Positions 32,131 through 41,690 are shown, counted from the first letter of the stretch. The stretch is 64,000 nt of DNA from Bradyrhizobium tropiciagri (GCF_018130545.1 NZ_JAFCKF010000001.1:806001-870000), one strand, 5' to 3'. The notes: generated by a model from the letters alone, not told the origin. Translations and numbers: made by a program.

Positions 32131-33105
32131 GTGCTGAAACTGTACAGGTCGGTGAGCTCTGATTGGCAGAGCATCGGCACTGAGCTGCCGTCCGACGTCA
32201 TCTGGATCGATCTGCTCGATCCCACCGCGGATGAAAAGCAGTTCGTCGAGCGCATGCTCGACATTCGCGTACCCACTGAACAATCATTGGGCCAGATCGA
32301 GGCGTCCAGCCGCCTCGTCACCGATCATGACCGGCTCTATCTGAGCTCGCCGGCGGTGCGGCTCGACGCCAACAACGAGGCCGAGATCACCAATATCGGC
32401 TTCGTGATCGGCCCCAAGGTACTGGTCACGGTGCGGTTTGCGCAGATGACCACCTTCGACGAGGTGATGAAACGGATCGGCACCGACAAGGGCCTGCAAA
32501 ACGGCATGTGCGTGTTCACGGCGCTGCTCGAAGCCATGGTCGATCGCGGCGCCGACGTGCTGGAGCAGCTTGGCGCCAAGACCGACCGGCTGTCGCGCGG
32601 CGTGTTCAAGGGCGGGCTGGTGCGCAGCAAGCGACCGGTGCGCTCCAGCCGCCGGCTGCGCGAGGCGCTGGAGAATGTCGGCGAGCTGGCCGATCGCCTC
32701 GCCAAGGCACGCGACGTGCTGCTCGGGGTCGGCCGGGTCGCGAGCTTCGCCGACGACGTCGGCAATGAATGGATCACCGCGGCATCGAAGCGCCGGCTCG
32801 AGGCCGTCTCCAAGGATGTGGCTTCGCTGGGTGACTACGAGACAAGGCTGTCGGACAAGATCCAGCTGTTGCTGGACGCGGTGCTCGGCTTCATCAACAT
32901 CCAGCAGAACGACCTGTTCAAGATCCTGACCATCGTATCCGTAGTCGGCGTTCCCCCGACCATCCTGGTCGGGGTCTGGGGCATGAATTTCAAGGTGATG
33001 CCGGAATTGGGCTGGACCTTCGGTTATCCGATGGCCTGCGCCGCGATCATCGCCAGCGGCATCCTGCCGATACTCTGGTTCAAGCAGCGCGGCTGGTTTG
33101 ATTAG
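32131..33105 (+). CDS. corA: Magnesium/cobalt transporter CorA family
   Basis: A 324-residue divalent cation channel, GTG start. The N-terminal cytoplasmic domain (1-265) is followed by two C-terminal helices. The hallmark GMN sits at the end of the first helix in GVWGMNFKVMPELG. It passes Mg2+ and may admit Co2+ or Ni2+. Next to an oxyanion and metal efflux region, on the same strand as chrA but with its own gap and a separate start region; shared control is possible but not shown. Confidence 0.93.
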   Translation: MLKLYRSVSSDWQSIGTELPSDVIWIDLLDPTADEKQFVERMLDIRVPTEQSLGQIEASSRLVTDHDRLYLSSPAVRLDANNEAEITNIGFVIGPKVLVTVRFAQMTTFDEVMKRIGTDKGLQNGMCVFTALLEAMVDRGADVLEQLGAKTDRLSRGVFKGGLVRSKRPVRSSRRLREALENVGELADRLAKARDVLLGVGRVASFADDVGNEWITAASKRRLEAVSKDVASLGDYETRLSDKIQLLLDAVLGFINIQQNDLFKILTIVSVVGVPPTILVGVWGMNFKVMPELGWTFGYPMACAAIIASGILPILWFKQRGWFD

Positions 33106-33235
33106 GCGGACAAGCGAAGTTGAACCGCCGCTGCGTTGTCGACGTTGAGAACGTGCCCGCGGCTCTCTAAATCAGGAAGTGCCCTACTCGCCCCCTGCGG
33201 CGCGATCATCCCACATTCCACCGAGAGTTCTGCTC

Positions 33236-33952
33236 ATGCGCCCCCACATCATCTGCCACATGGGCACGTCGATCGACGGCCGGCTTCATCCCAGCCGCTT
33301 CACCAAGGCCGCCGCCGGTATCCCGGCCGACGTGCTGCGCTCCCACTACGAACGGATCCATGACGGCTTCAATGCCGATGGCTGGATCATCGGCCGCGTC
33401 ACCATGAACGAGATGGCCAAGGGCACCGAGCGACACATCGCCAACGCGCCGAAGCTGCCGCGCGAGCCGCATCTCGGCAACCGCGATGGCCGCAAACTTG
33501 CCGTTGGCATCGACCCGTGGGGCCGCGTGCATTTCGGCAAGGACAATGTCGGCGGCGATCACGCCGTCGCGGTGCTCGGCGAGCAGGTCCCGGATAGCCA
33601 TCTCGCCGAGCTGCGCGAGGACGGCGCGTCCTACATCTTCGCCGGCTCCAAGGGCGACGACCTGCCAAGCGCGGTGGCGCAGCTGGCCGCACTGTTCGGC
33701 GCCAAGACGCTGCTGCTCGAAGGCGGCGGCGGCATCAATGGCGCCTTCCTGAAGCACGGGCTGATCGACGAATTCAGCACACTGATCCATCCCGCAGTCG
33801 ACGGCGTCGCGGGATCGCAGTGCATCGTCGACTATCACGGCCCTGAGGGTGACCGGCCCGGCGCCGGGCAGTCGTTGCGGCTGACGCATTGCGAGACGCT
33901 GGAAGGCGGCATGGTCTGGTTGCGTCACGCCGTGGAGCGCGCGCCGGGCTGA
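33236..33952 (+). CDS. RibD C-terminal/dihydrofolate reductase-like protein
   Basis: A 238-residue protein of the family that includes the reductase half of RibD. HIICHMGTSIDGRLHPSRF is the N-terminal nucleotide-binding strand, DGWIIGRVTMNEM and the later PSAVAQLAALFGAKTLLLEGGGGINGAFLKHGLIDEFSTLIHPAV are typical of the fold and its NADPH site. The enzyme's substrate is not known; a role in riboflavin synthesis is unlikely without a deaminase domain. ATG at 33236 chosen because the upstream 19 codons do not look coding. Confidence 0.85.
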   Translation: MRPHIICHMGTSIDGRLHPSRFTKAAAGIPADVLRSHYERIHDGFNADGWIIGRVTMNEMAKGTERHIANAPKLPREPHLGNRDGRKLAVGIDPWGRVHFGKDNVGGDHAVAVLGEQVPDSHLAELREDGASYIFAGSKGDDLPSAVAQLAALFGAKTLLLEGGGGINGAFLKHGLIDEFSTLIHPAVDGVAGSQCIVDYHGPEGDRPGAGQSLRLTHCETLEGGMVWLRHAVERAPG

Positions 33953-34061
33953 ATGCGCCCCGGTGAGCGACGCAAAGCGCGACCAACCAGACTCGCCATG
34001 CGCGGCTTGATGCCGGGCATGACGGGACGGCGCGTTGCTCCAGTGTCAGAACTTGCCGGTG

Positions 34062-34892
34062 TCAGAACTTATAGCTCAACGCGGCGCGGGCAACGCTGAA
34101 CGTGTTCTCGCGGCTGGCGTTGTAGCGGATCTGGCTCTGCACTGGATCGGTGCCCTGGAAGGTAGCAGTGGCGCCGCTTGTGCCGAGATCGACGTAGAGA
34201 TATTCGCCGCGCAGCGTCCAGTTGTTGGTGAAGGCATATTCGACGCCGCCGCCGGCGGTCCAACCGACGCGGACGTCGGAATTGTCGCCAAGCCACAGCC
34301 GCGACAGGCCGGTGGAAAACGCGGACGAATCGGCGATGTTGGTCTTCACCTCGCCATAGGCCAGACCGCCGGTCGCATAGATCAGCAGGCGCTCGGTCGG
34401 CACAAAGCCGATGCGGCCTCGCACGGTGCCGAACCAGTCGACCTTGCTGGTGTTCTGAAGATTGAAGCTTCCCGTCACGCCGCCCGGGAAAGCAGCGGTG
34501 GTGCTGCCATTCCTGGAAGACCTCAGGTCGACATAGTTGAAATCGGCTTCGACGCCGAGGACGACCCTGTCGACCTGGTAATTGTATCCGACCAATCCGC
34601 CCGCGGTGACACCGGCCTGGTTGCTGTTCGAAACGGGCACACGGACGATATTGGCCGGCGGGATGATCGACGCGACATTGCTGCTCGTCGTGATATTCCC
34701 GCCGTCATACCAGGCGCCGCCGGCATTGACGCCGGCGTAGAAGCCGGACCAGTTGAACGCAGGGGCCATCAATGGCGGAGCCTTGGTCCAGCTGCGCTCC
34801 GACAGGTCAGCGGCTGATACCGCGCTTGCAAATCCCACAAATGAAATCAGGCCAGCCCCAACGATTGCAAATCTACGCATTCCCATTTCCAT
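34062..34892 (-). CDS. Outer-membrane beta-barrel protein, Omp25/31-like
   Basis: A 276-residue small porin-like protein. Signal peptide FAIVGAGLISFVGFASAVSA, then DLSERSWTKAPPLMAPAFNWSGFYAGVNAGGAWYDGG, the usual opening of rhizobial Omp25/Omp31 proteins. Alternating beta strands follow and the C-terminus is RAALSYKF, with the terminal Phe needed for barrel assembly. Three closely spaced ATG codons (34892, 34886, 34880) could each start it. Monocistronic, with a 161-base gap on its upstream side. Confidence 0.88.
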   Translation of the reverse strand: MEMGMRRFAIVGAGLISFVGFASAVSAADLSERSWTKAPPLMAPAFNWSGFYAGVNAGGAWYDGGNITTSSNVASIIPPANIVRVPVSNSNQAGVTAGGLVGYNYQVDRVVLGVEADFNYVDLRSSRNGSTTAAFPGGVTGSFNLQNTSKVDWFGTVRGRIGFVPTERLLIYATGGLAYGEVKTNIADSSAFSTGLSRLWLGDNSDVRVGWTAGGGVEYAFTNNWTLRGEYLYVDLGTSGATATFQGTDPVQSQIRYNASRENTFSVARAALSYKF

Positions 34893-35053
34893 TCCATTGC
34901 ACCCGGCGAAACCGCCTAACTTAAGGTTGTGTCACGAACGGAAGGCATGCGACAGCATGCCTCATTCGAATTTGATTCTTTTCTGAGTTCTGTGGCCAAG
35001 TTGCAACGGCCCGTGCGCGCAACTCATCGCGCGAACTTACTGGAGCAACCGGA

Positions 35054-35779
35054 TCAATCGGTGCCGAAGCGGTATCCGGCTCTGCACCCGGCGACGAAGA
35101 ACGCGACGCCGCGTGCCACATGCGCGTCGATCTCAGGATCGAGCGCCGTCAGGTCGACTTCGTACAGAGCCCGCATCAGCATCGGCACCGCGATGATGTC
35201 GAGGAACAGGCGCGCCGTGATCGGCAGTTGCTCCGGCGCGAAGGCCGGCAATTTGCCGAGCTCGTCGGATTGCGTCAGGTCGCGCAGCAGGTGAATGCCG
35301 AGCTCGGTGGCGAGTGCGCGCGCCCTGCGGTTGACGGTGGCGGCGAGATCCGGAAAGCGGTGCGCCTCCGCGATAGCAAGCCGCATCAGGCCGATCCGGT
35401 CGGCGTCGAGGCCCCAATGCAGCAGGGTCGAGGCAACGCTGGTGAGGCGCTCCTCCACCGTTGCACCGAGCGGCGCGTCCGCCTTGAACTCCGCGATCCG
35501 CGCCAGGATGTCCCGCGTCACCACCTCGGTGAACAGCGCCCGCTTGTCCTGGAAGCGCGCATATATCGTGCGCTTGCCGGAGCGCGCGACGTCCGCGATC
35601 TCGTCGATGCTGGCGCCCTCGAACCCACGCTGCAGAAAGACCTTGCGCGCCGCATCGAGGATGCGGGCGTCGACCTCGCCGGCGAGCTCCTTCGGCGGCC
35701 GGCCGGCACGGACCTCGATCGGCCTGGTCACCGTCCTGGTCTTGGCCGCGCGCGGCGTCTTCAGGGTGCTGGTGGTCAT
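35054..35779 (-). CDS. TetR family repressor of the EmrAB pump
   Basis: A 241-residue regulator. Residues 1-30 are a basic lead; the HTH domain (about 35-85) is AGEVDARILDAARKVFLQRGFEGASIDEIADVARSGKRTIYARFQDKRALF. A C-terminal ligand-binding domain follows. It is transcribed away from the emrA-emrB genes, with the repeated GAACGG motif in the shared gap, so it most likely represses the pump and itself. The open frame extends 45 codons further upstream through that operator region, so the start at 35779 is chosen. Confidence 0.88.
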   Translation of the reverse strand: MTTSTLKTPRAAKTRTVTRPIEVRAGRPPKELAGEVDARILDAARKVFLQRGFEGASIDEIADVARSGKRTIYARFQDKRALFTEVVTRDILARIAEFKADAPLGATVEERLTSVASTLLHWGLDADRIGLMRLAIAEAHRFPDLAATVNRRARALATELGIHLLRDLTQSDELGKLPAFAPEQLPITARLFLDIIAVPMLMRALYEVDLTALDPEIDAHVARGVAFFVAGCRAGYRFGTD

Positions 35780-35857
35780 CGTCTTGACCCGGGTTCCATG
35801 GGCCGGTCGGGCCGGTAACACCAAGCAATATAGGCCTATCACATCTAGTTGTAAATA

Positions 35858-35935
35858 GAACGGTACAGTTCCGTTCCTATTGACGCTGCACTGCAACGAG
35901 ACTAAGTGTCGCACAGAACGGAACGGTATCGTTCC
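35858..35935. promoter_or_regulatory. Twin GAACGG palindromes between tetR and emrA, candidate operators
   Basis: Site 1 at 35858-35876 has arms GAACGG and CCGTTC with a 7-base spacer. Site 2 at 35916-35935 has GAACGGAACGG followed by TATCGTTCC; GAACG/CGTTC arms (35921-35925, 35930-35934) are perfect. The two sites stand 58 bases apart in the divergent promoter region. Confidence 0.7.
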
Positions 35936-35981
35936 CTTCTGCGAAGGCCGTGCAGACCTCGCTCAACTGCGGGAGCAGCCA

Positions 35982-37220
35982 ATGTTCGAAGACACTGTTT
36001 TGGAGCGCGACCAACCAGGGCACGAGCGTATCGAGGGCTCGCCCTCGCACGAGCTCGACAGCCCGGAGTTCACCGCGAAGGCTCCTGCGCAGGAGCGCCC
36101 GGTGGCCAAGGAGCCCGCCCCGCCAGCAACGATCCCGCCGGAGGCCACGCCGAAGAAGCGCGGCTTCCTGCGCCGCCGTCCGATCGTCTCCGCTGTTGGC
36201 GCCGTGCTGCTCGCCGCCACGCTCGGCGGCGGCTATCTCTACATGGACTACACCGAGCATTTCGAATCCACCGACGACGCCTTCATCGCGGCGCGGCAGT
36301 CCGCGCTGGCGCCGAAGGTGTCCGGCTACATCACGGCCGTGCCGGTCACCGACAACCAGCATGTCGCGGCCGGCGACGTGATCGCCCGGCTCGACGACCG
36401 CGACTATCGCGTCGCGCTGGCGCAGGCCGAGGCGCAGGTCGCCGCTGCACAGGCCAGCATCGAGAATGTCGACGCGCAGCTCGACGTGCAGCAGGCGCAG
36501 ATCGCGGCCAACCAGGCCCAGGTCGACCAGGCCCAGGCGGCGCTGACCTTCGCCCAGCAGCAGGCGACGCGCTACCAGCATCTGGAGCAGACCGGCTACG
36601 GCACGGTGCAGAATTCCGAGCAGTACACCTCGCAACTGCATCAGCAGCAGGCGTCGCTCTTGAGCGCGCAGGCAACGCTGAACCTCGCGCAGCGCCAGGT
36701 GGAATCGCTGAAGGCGCAGCGCAAGAGCGCGGTCGCCAACCTCGCCCAGGCCGAGGCGCAGCGCGACCAAGCCAAGCTCAATCTGTCCTACACCACGGTC
36801 ACCGCCGCGCAGCCGGGCCGCGTCGTCAATCTGTCGGCGGCCGTCGGCCAGTTCGCGCAGGCCGGCACCAACCTCACGATGTTCGTGCCCGACCAGACCT
36901 GGGTCACCGCGAACTTCAAGGAGATCCAGCTCGACAAGATGCGCCCGGGCGAGAAGGTGACGCTGAAGATCGATGCCTATCCGGGCCGCACCATACAGGG
37001 CCATGTCGAGAGCGTGCAGCCCGGCTCCGGCACCGCGTTCTCGCTGCTGCCGGCGCAGAACGCCACCGGCAACTACGTCAAGATCGTGCAGCGCGTGCCG
37101 GTGAAGGTCGTGATGGACAATCCGCCGACCGATGTCGCGCTCGGACCGGGCATGTCCGTGGTGCCGACGGTGCGGATCAATCCTGCGCCGTCACTGCTCG
37201 AGCGGCTTGGAAAGCTCTGA
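35982..37220 (+). CDS. emrA: HlyD family membrane-fusion protein EmrA
   Basis: A 412-residue periplasmic adaptor for the DHA2 exporter. A cytoplasmic Pro-rich lead (1-62), one transmembrane helix near 68-88, a biotinyl-lipoyl half (SALAPKVSGYITAVPVTDNQHVAAGDVIARLDDRDY), a long Gln/Ala-rich coiled coil (about 140-245) and the second lipoyl half (TAAQPGRVVNLSAAVGQFAQAGTNL). Typical of EmrA/FarA. Start at 35982 follows GGGAGC by ten bases; the open frame before it runs through the operators. emrB begins 15 bases on. Confidence 0.92.
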   Translation: MFEDTVLERDQPGHERIEGSPSHELDSPEFTAKAPAQERPVAKEPAPPATIPPEATPKKRGFLRRRPIVSAVGAVLLAATLGGGYLYMDYTEHFESTDDAFIAARQSALAPKVSGYITAVPVTDNQHVAAGDVIARLDDRDYRVALAQAEAQVAAAQASIENVDAQLDVQQAQIAANQAQVDQAQAALTFAQQQATRYQHLEQTGYGTVQNSEQYTSQLHQQQASLLSAQATLNLAQRQVESLKAQRKSAVANLAQAEAQRDQAKLNLSYTTVTAAQPGRVVNLSAAVGQFAQAGTNLTMFVPDQTWVTANFKEIQLDKMRPGEKVTLKIDAYPGRTIQGHVESVQPGSGTAFSLLPAQNATGNYVKIVQRVPVKVVMDNPPTDVALGPGMSVVPTVRINPAPSLLERLGKL

Positions 37221-37235
37221 TTCCGGGAGGCTGTC

Positions 37236-38837
37236 ATGAGTGCAGCAGCAATCGATGCCAAAAGCCTCCCTGTTCCGAACGTTGCCGTCAATCCCTGGCT
37301 GATCGCCATCGTGGTCGCGCTCGCGAGCTTCATGGAGGTGCTCGACACCACCATCGCCAACGTCGCGCTGCCCTATATCGCCGGCGGCATGGGCGTCAGC
37401 GAGGACGAAGCCTCCTGGGTGGTCACCTCCTATCTGGTGTCCAACGCCATCATCCTGACCGCCTCGAGCTTTCTCGCCAAGATGCTGGGACGGAAGACGT
37501 TCTTCCTGATCTGCCTCGGCATCTTCACCGTCAGCTCGATCCTGTGCGGCTTCGCGCCCAATCTGAACGCGCTGCTGCTGTTTCGTATCTTGCAGGGTCT
37601 CGGTGGCGGCGGCATGGTGCCGGTGGCACAGTCGATCCTGGCGGATGCGTTCCCGCCGGCCAAGCGCGGGCAGGCGTTTGCGGTGTTCGGCATCGCCGTG
37701 GTGGTGGCGCCGGTGGTCGGCCCGACGCTCGGCGGCTGGCTCTCCGACAATCTGTCCTGGCACTGGTGCTTCCTGATCAACGCGCCGGTCGGCCTGTTCG
37801 CGACTGTCGCGATCGCCACCGTGCTGCGCGAGCCGGCGAAGGCCGAAGACCAGAACAGGGACCAGAAGCAGAACAACTCGTTCGACGTCATCGGCTTCGC
37901 GCTGGTGGCGACCTTCCTCGGCGCGCTCGAGGTGACGCTTGACCGCGGCCTCGAGGACGACTGGTTCGGATCGTCCTTCATCATCATCTCAGCGGCGATC
38001 TGCGCGATCGCATTCGTGCTGATGATCCCGTGGGAGATGACCCGTCGCAATCCGATGATCGATTTGCGGATGGTTGCGACCCGGCAGTTCGGTGCGAGTT
38101 TCCTCGTGATGCTGGCGACCGGCGCCATCCTGCTCGCGACCACCCAGTTCCTGCCGCAGCTGGTGCAGCAGGATTTCGGCTATACCGCGACCTGGGCTGG
38201 CCTCGTGCTGTCACCCGGCGGCGTGGTCACCATGCTGATGATGTTCGTGGTCGGCCGGCTCGCCGCCAAGGTGCAGCCGAAATATCTGATCATCGTCGGC
38301 GCGCTGGTGATCGCGGCCTCGATGTTCAGCATGACCAACGTGTACGGCGATCTCGGCTTCTGGTACATGGCGCGCTCGCGCATGCTGATCGGCGTCGGCC
38401 TGCCGCTGATCTTCATTCCGATCATGACGGCGTCCTATGATGGTATTCCCGCAGGAAAGACCGACCAGGCCTCGGCACTGATCAACGCCGCGCGCAACAC
38501 CGGCGGCTCAATCGGCGTCTCGCTGGTCTCCAACGTGCTGACGCACCGTGAGCAGTTCCATCAGAGCCGGCTGGTCGAGCAGGTGACGCCGTCGAGCCCG
38601 CAATACCAGGACACGCTGCACCAGGTCACCGACTACTTCGTCGCCCAGGGCAATGCGCTGGCGCAGGCGCACCAACAGGCGATCCAGTGGATCGGTCAGC
38701 AGGTGCAGATCCAGGCCTCGTTCCTGTCCTACATGGATGCGTTCTGGGTACTGATGCTGATCGCGCTCTCGGCGATCCCGCTGGCACTGACCCTGCGCAA
38801 GGTCAAGCTCGGCGGCCCCGCTCCTGTCGGGCATTGA
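37236..38837 (+). CDS. emrB: DHA2 family drug efflux permease EmrB
   Basis: A 533-residue proton-driven multidrug exporter with 14 helices. Motif VLDTTIANVALPYIAGGMGVSEDEASWVVTSYLVSNA is the DHA2 helix 1-2 signature, and LFRILQGLGGGGMVPVAQSIL and the motif C-like GIAVVVAPVVGPTLGGWL follow. It works with EmrA to pump hydrophobic compounds across both membranes, usually through TolC, which is not in the window. Followed by a hairpin terminator. Confidence 0.94.
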   Translation: MSAAAIDAKSLPVPNVAVNPWLIAIVVALASFMEVLDTTIANVALPYIAGGMGVSEDEASWVVTSYLVSNAIILTASSFLAKMLGRKTFFLICLGIFTVSSILCGFAPNLNALLLFRILQGLGGGGMVPVAQSILADAFPPAKRGQAFAVFGIAVVVAPVVGPTLGGWLSDNLSWHWCFLINAPVGLFATVAIATVLREPAKAEDQNRDQKQNNSFDVIGFALVATFLGALEVTLDRGLEDDWFGSSFIIISAAICAIAFVLMIPWEMTRRNPMIDLRMVATRQFGASFLVMLATGAILLATTQFLPQLVQQDFGYTATWAGLVLSPGGVVTMLMMFVVGRLAAKVQPKYLIIVGALVIAASMFSMTNVYGDLGFWYMARSRMLIGVGLPLIFIPIMTASYDGIPAGKTDQASALINAARNTGGSIGVSLVSNVLTHREQFHQSRLVEQVTPSSPQYQDTLHQVTDYFVAQGNALAQAHQQAIQWIGQQVQIQASFLSYMDAFWVLMLIALSAIPLALTLRKVKLGGPAPVGH

Positions 38838-38860
38838 CGACTTATAGAGATCAACTGCAC

Positions 38861-38892
38861 TACGCCCACGCCGGAGATCGAGCGTGGGCGTA
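38861..38892. terminator. Hairpin terminator between emrB and lysR
   Basis: TACGCCCACGC (38861-38871) and GCGTGGGCGTA (38882-38892) form an 11-base perfect stem with a 10-base loop. There is no strong T-run, but the convergent layout supports a terminator. Confidence 0.65.
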
Positions 38893-38917
38893 TCGCTTTG
38901 GATCGTCTCGATAGAGT

Positions 38918-39817
38918 TCAAATGCCGCTGGTCGCGGCAATGATCGTCTCGCGCAGCCAGCGGTGCGCCGGCAGATCGTCGAAGCGGCGGTGCCAGCTCA
39001 TCACGCATTGCAGCTTCGATGCGTCGAACGGCAGGTCCCGCATCTCGATCGGATAGGCACGGCGGAATTCGAGCGCGAGCTTGCGCCCGAGGATCGCAAC
39101 CATGTTCGATTGCACCAGGACGGCGCCGGCGGACAGATACGGCACGTCGGAGGCGATGGTGCGCTCGGCCTTGCGCGCCCGCAGCCAGGCGTCGATGAAA
39201 TCCAGATCCTCGCCGCTGGAGGTGATCGCAAGATGCGGCAACTCGACCAGCGTCTCGCCGGTCAGCTTTTTGCGCAGGGCCGGATGACCGGCGCGGAGCA
39301 CCGCGACGAAGCGGTCCTCGATCAACCGACGGGATGCGAAGCGCTCGCCGTCCAGTGCGCGCGCCGAGATCGCAAGATCGAGCTCGCTGCGGTCGAGCCG
39401 GTCGGCGAGATTGAGCGTCCCGCTCGGCACCAGCGTCAGCCGCACCTTGGGCGCCTGCGCGCGCACCGCCGCGATGATCGAGCCGGCCACCACCACCGCG
39501 GCGTAATTGTTGACCGCAATGCTGAAGCGCCGTTCTGCCTGCGCCGGATCGAACCGATCACCCTCGACCGCGAGTTGCAGCTCGCTGAGCGCCTTGCGGA
39601 CCGGCAGCGCCAGCGCTTCCGCCCGCGGCGTCGGCAGCATGCCGGACGGCGTGCGGACGAACAGCTGGTCTTTCAGCGCGTGACGCAGCCGGTTCAGCGC
39701 GTGGCTCACGGCCGGCTGGCTGATCGCGAGCGTGCCGGCCGCGCGCACCACGCTGCGCTCTCGCATGACGGCGTCGAACACCAGCAGCAGATTGAGGTCG
39801 AGATTGCGCATCCGCAT
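38918..39817 (-). CDS. LysR family regulator next to RND pump
   Basis: A 299-residue regulator. The winged HTH (residues 4-62) is RNLDLNLLLVFDAVMRERSVVRAAGTLAISQPAVSHALNRLR. The C-terminal substrate domain is complete. It is transcribed away from a 198-residue gene that overlaps the RND adaptor gene, so control of the pump is likely by location. Two closely spaced ATG codons (39817, 39811) may start it. Confidence 0.9.
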   Translation of the reverse strand: MRMRNLDLNLLLVFDAVMRERSVVRAAGTLAISQPAVSHALNRLRHALKDQLFVRTPSGMLPTPRAEALALPVRKALSELQLAVEGDRFDPAQAERRFSIAVNNYAAVVVAGSIIAAVRAQAPKVRLTLVPSGTLNLADRLDRSELDLAISARALDGERFASRRLIEDRFVAVLRAGHPALRKKLTGETLVELPHLAITSSGEDLDFIDAWLRARKAERTIASDVPYLSAGAVLVQSNMVAILGRKLALEFRRAYPIEMRDLPFDASKLQCVMSWHRRFDDLPAHRWLRETIIAATSGI

Positions 39818-39897
39818 GCTCGCACCATGCACGATATGAATTGACGGATAAAGACAATTCATTTGAATAATATCGGGCCTGGGCCCAGCTTCCGGGC

Positions 39898-40494
39898 ATG
39901 CCTGAGAGCCCGCACAGCGCCATCGCAACGCCGCCCCTCCGCGCCGCCACAGGCGTGTTGGTCGGCGTCCTCGTCGCCCCCGATGCCGCCGACATCGCCA
40001 TGCCGGAAGCCTTTGCACGCTGGCGGCGGCTCACGCCGCTCGCGACGTGGCAGCCGATCGCGCTTCACGAAACTAGCTACGCTGACATCCTGAACGGCGT
40101 TGCGAGGGCGCTCGATCGCACCGGCATGGCCCCGCGGCAGCTCGTCCTGCTCGGCGAAGGACCGGTCGCGCGGCGCATGCTCGAGCTGGCGCTGCGCGGC
40201 GAATTGCCCTGCGGCGGCATTGTCGCAATCGACGTCGGCTCCGACGCACTGCCGTTTCCCGTGGTGCCGACCGTGACCGCCATCCGGCTCATCGTTCATC
40301 GCAACGACAATGCGCCGCAAGGCAGCCTGATCGGCGCGTTGCGCGCCGCCGATCTCGACGCGCGCATCATCAATCTCGACCTGACAGCGGGCCGCGGAGC
40401 TGAAGCGGCCGCGGCGAGCGCAACTGAAACCTTTGTCCTGGAGCTGGTTGCAACGATCGGTCGCCGGACAACAGATGGAGCTGGTGAGCCATGA
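39898..40494 (+). CDS. Unknown protein preceding RND pump, possible degenerate hydrolase fold
   Basis: A 198-residue protein with no signal peptide. The segment APRQLVLLGEGPVARRMLELALRGELPCGGIVAIDVGSDAL looks like the nucleophile elbow and following helix of an alpha/beta hydrolase, but the position where a Ser is expected is Glu (GEGP), so it should be inactive as a serine hydrolase. A late segment GSLIGALRAADLDARIINLDL resembles the area before a catalytic His, but I see no His there. Its TGA overlaps the RND adaptor start by ATGA, so it is translated with the pump. Function not known. Confidence 0.55.
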   Translation: MPESPHSAIATPPLRAATGVLVGVLVAPDAADIAMPEAFARWRRLTPLATWQPIALHETSYADILNGVARALDRTGMAPRQLVLLGEGPVARRMLELALRGELPCGGIVAIDVGSDALPFPVVPTVTAIRLIVHRNDNAPQGSLIGALRAADLDARIINLDLTAGRGAEAAAASATETFVLELVATIGRRTTDGAGEP

Positions 40495-41690
40495 CATCGA
40501 AGCCTTTCAAGATCGCATGCGCGGGCCTGGTGGCCGCCGCCGCAATCGGCGCCGGCGCCTATGCCGTGTATCGGCCGGACGGCGCGACGCATGCGGCTCC
40601 GCAGGTGGCCGAGGCGAAGACCACCCCGTCCGCCGTGCCGGTGACGGCGGCGAAGGTCCTGCAACATGATGTGCCGATCGTGCTCGAAGGCCTCGGCACA
40701 GTGACGCCGATCAATACAGCCACCATCCGCACCCAGGTGCAGGGCACGCTCGACAGCGTCGATTTCGTCGAGGGCAAGCAGGTGAAGCGCGGCGATGTGC
40801 TCGCCAGGATTGATCCGCGGGTCTACGAGGCCCAGGTCGATCAGGCCGAGGCCGCGCTGGCGCGCGACGAAGCGAGCCTGAAGAACGCCAGGACCAATCT
40901 GGCGCGAACCCAGCCGCTGGCCAATCGCGGTTTCGCCACCCAGCAATTGCTCGATACCCAGGATTCGCAGGTCGCGCAGAGCGAGGGCACCGTCGCGCTC
41001 GACAAGGCGGCATTGGAAGCGGCACAGACCCAGCTGAGCTACGCCACGGTCACGGCGCCATTCGACGGCGTCACCGGCATCCGCCGCGTCGATCCCGGCA
41101 ACATCGTGCACCCGGCCGACATCAACGGACTCGTGGTCCTTACCCAGCTGCAACCGATCGCGGTGATCTTCACGCTGCCGTCCGGCGAGATCCCCGGCGT
41201 GCGGCAGGCGCTGGCATCCGGCGACGCATCGGTCGACGTCTACGACGCCCAGAACAAGCGCAAGCTCGACCACGGCAGCCTGATGCTGATCAACAACCAG
41301 GTCGATAGCTCGACGGGCACCGTGCAGTTGAAGGCGTCGTTTCCCAATGCCGGCGACACGCTGTGGCCCGGCACCTTCGTCAACGTCCATCTGACGATCG
41401 CGGTTCGCCACAACGCGCTCACGGTGCCGCTGACTGCGGTGCGCCAGGGTCCTGACGGGGCGTTCGCCTATACGATCGGCCCCAACAATGTCGTCAGCAT
41501 CCGCAATGTCACCACCGGGCAATCGCGCAACGGGCAGGTCCTGATCGAGCAAGGCCTCGCGGCCAACGAGACCGTCGTCACCGCGGGGCAGTACCGGCTC
41601 AATCCGGGGACCACGGTCGAGATCGTGCCCGACGACAAGAAAGACCAGGTCCAGGACGCAACCACCGCAAGCGCAGGTATGCTGCCATGA
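40491..41690 (+). CDS. RND efflux pump periplasmic adaptor
   Basis: A 399-residue membrane-fusion protein of the MexA/MdtA type. A single N-terminal anchor (CAGLVAAAAIGAGAYAVY) is followed by the lipoyl half (TIRTQVQGTLDSVDFVEGKQVKRGDVLARIDPR), a hairpin coiled coil (about 115-180), the second lipoyl half (YATVTAPFDGVTGIRRVDPGNIV) and beta-barrel and membrane-proximal domains ending VTAGQYRLNPGTTVEIV. Overlaps both the upstream unknown gene and the downstream transporter gene by ATGA. Confidence 0.93.
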   Translation: MTSKPFKIACAGLVAAAAIGAGAYAVYRPDGATHAAPQVAEAKTTPSAVPVTAAKVLQHDVPIVLEGLGTVTPINTATIRTQVQGTLDSVDFVEGKQVKRGDVLARIDPRVYEAQVDQAEAALARDEASLKNARTNLARTQPLANRGFATQQLLDTQDSQVAQSEGTVALDKAALEAAQTQLSYATVTAPFDGVTGIRRVDPGNIVHPADINGLVVLTQLQPIAVIFTLPSGEIPGVRQALASGDASVDVYDAQNKRKLDHGSLMLINNQVDSSTGTVQLKASFPNAGDTLWPGTFVNVHLTIAVRHNALTVPLTAVRQGPDGAFAYTIGPNNVVSIRNVTTGQSRNGQVLIEQGLAANETVVTAGQYRLNPGTTVEIVPDDKKDQVQDATTASAGMLP

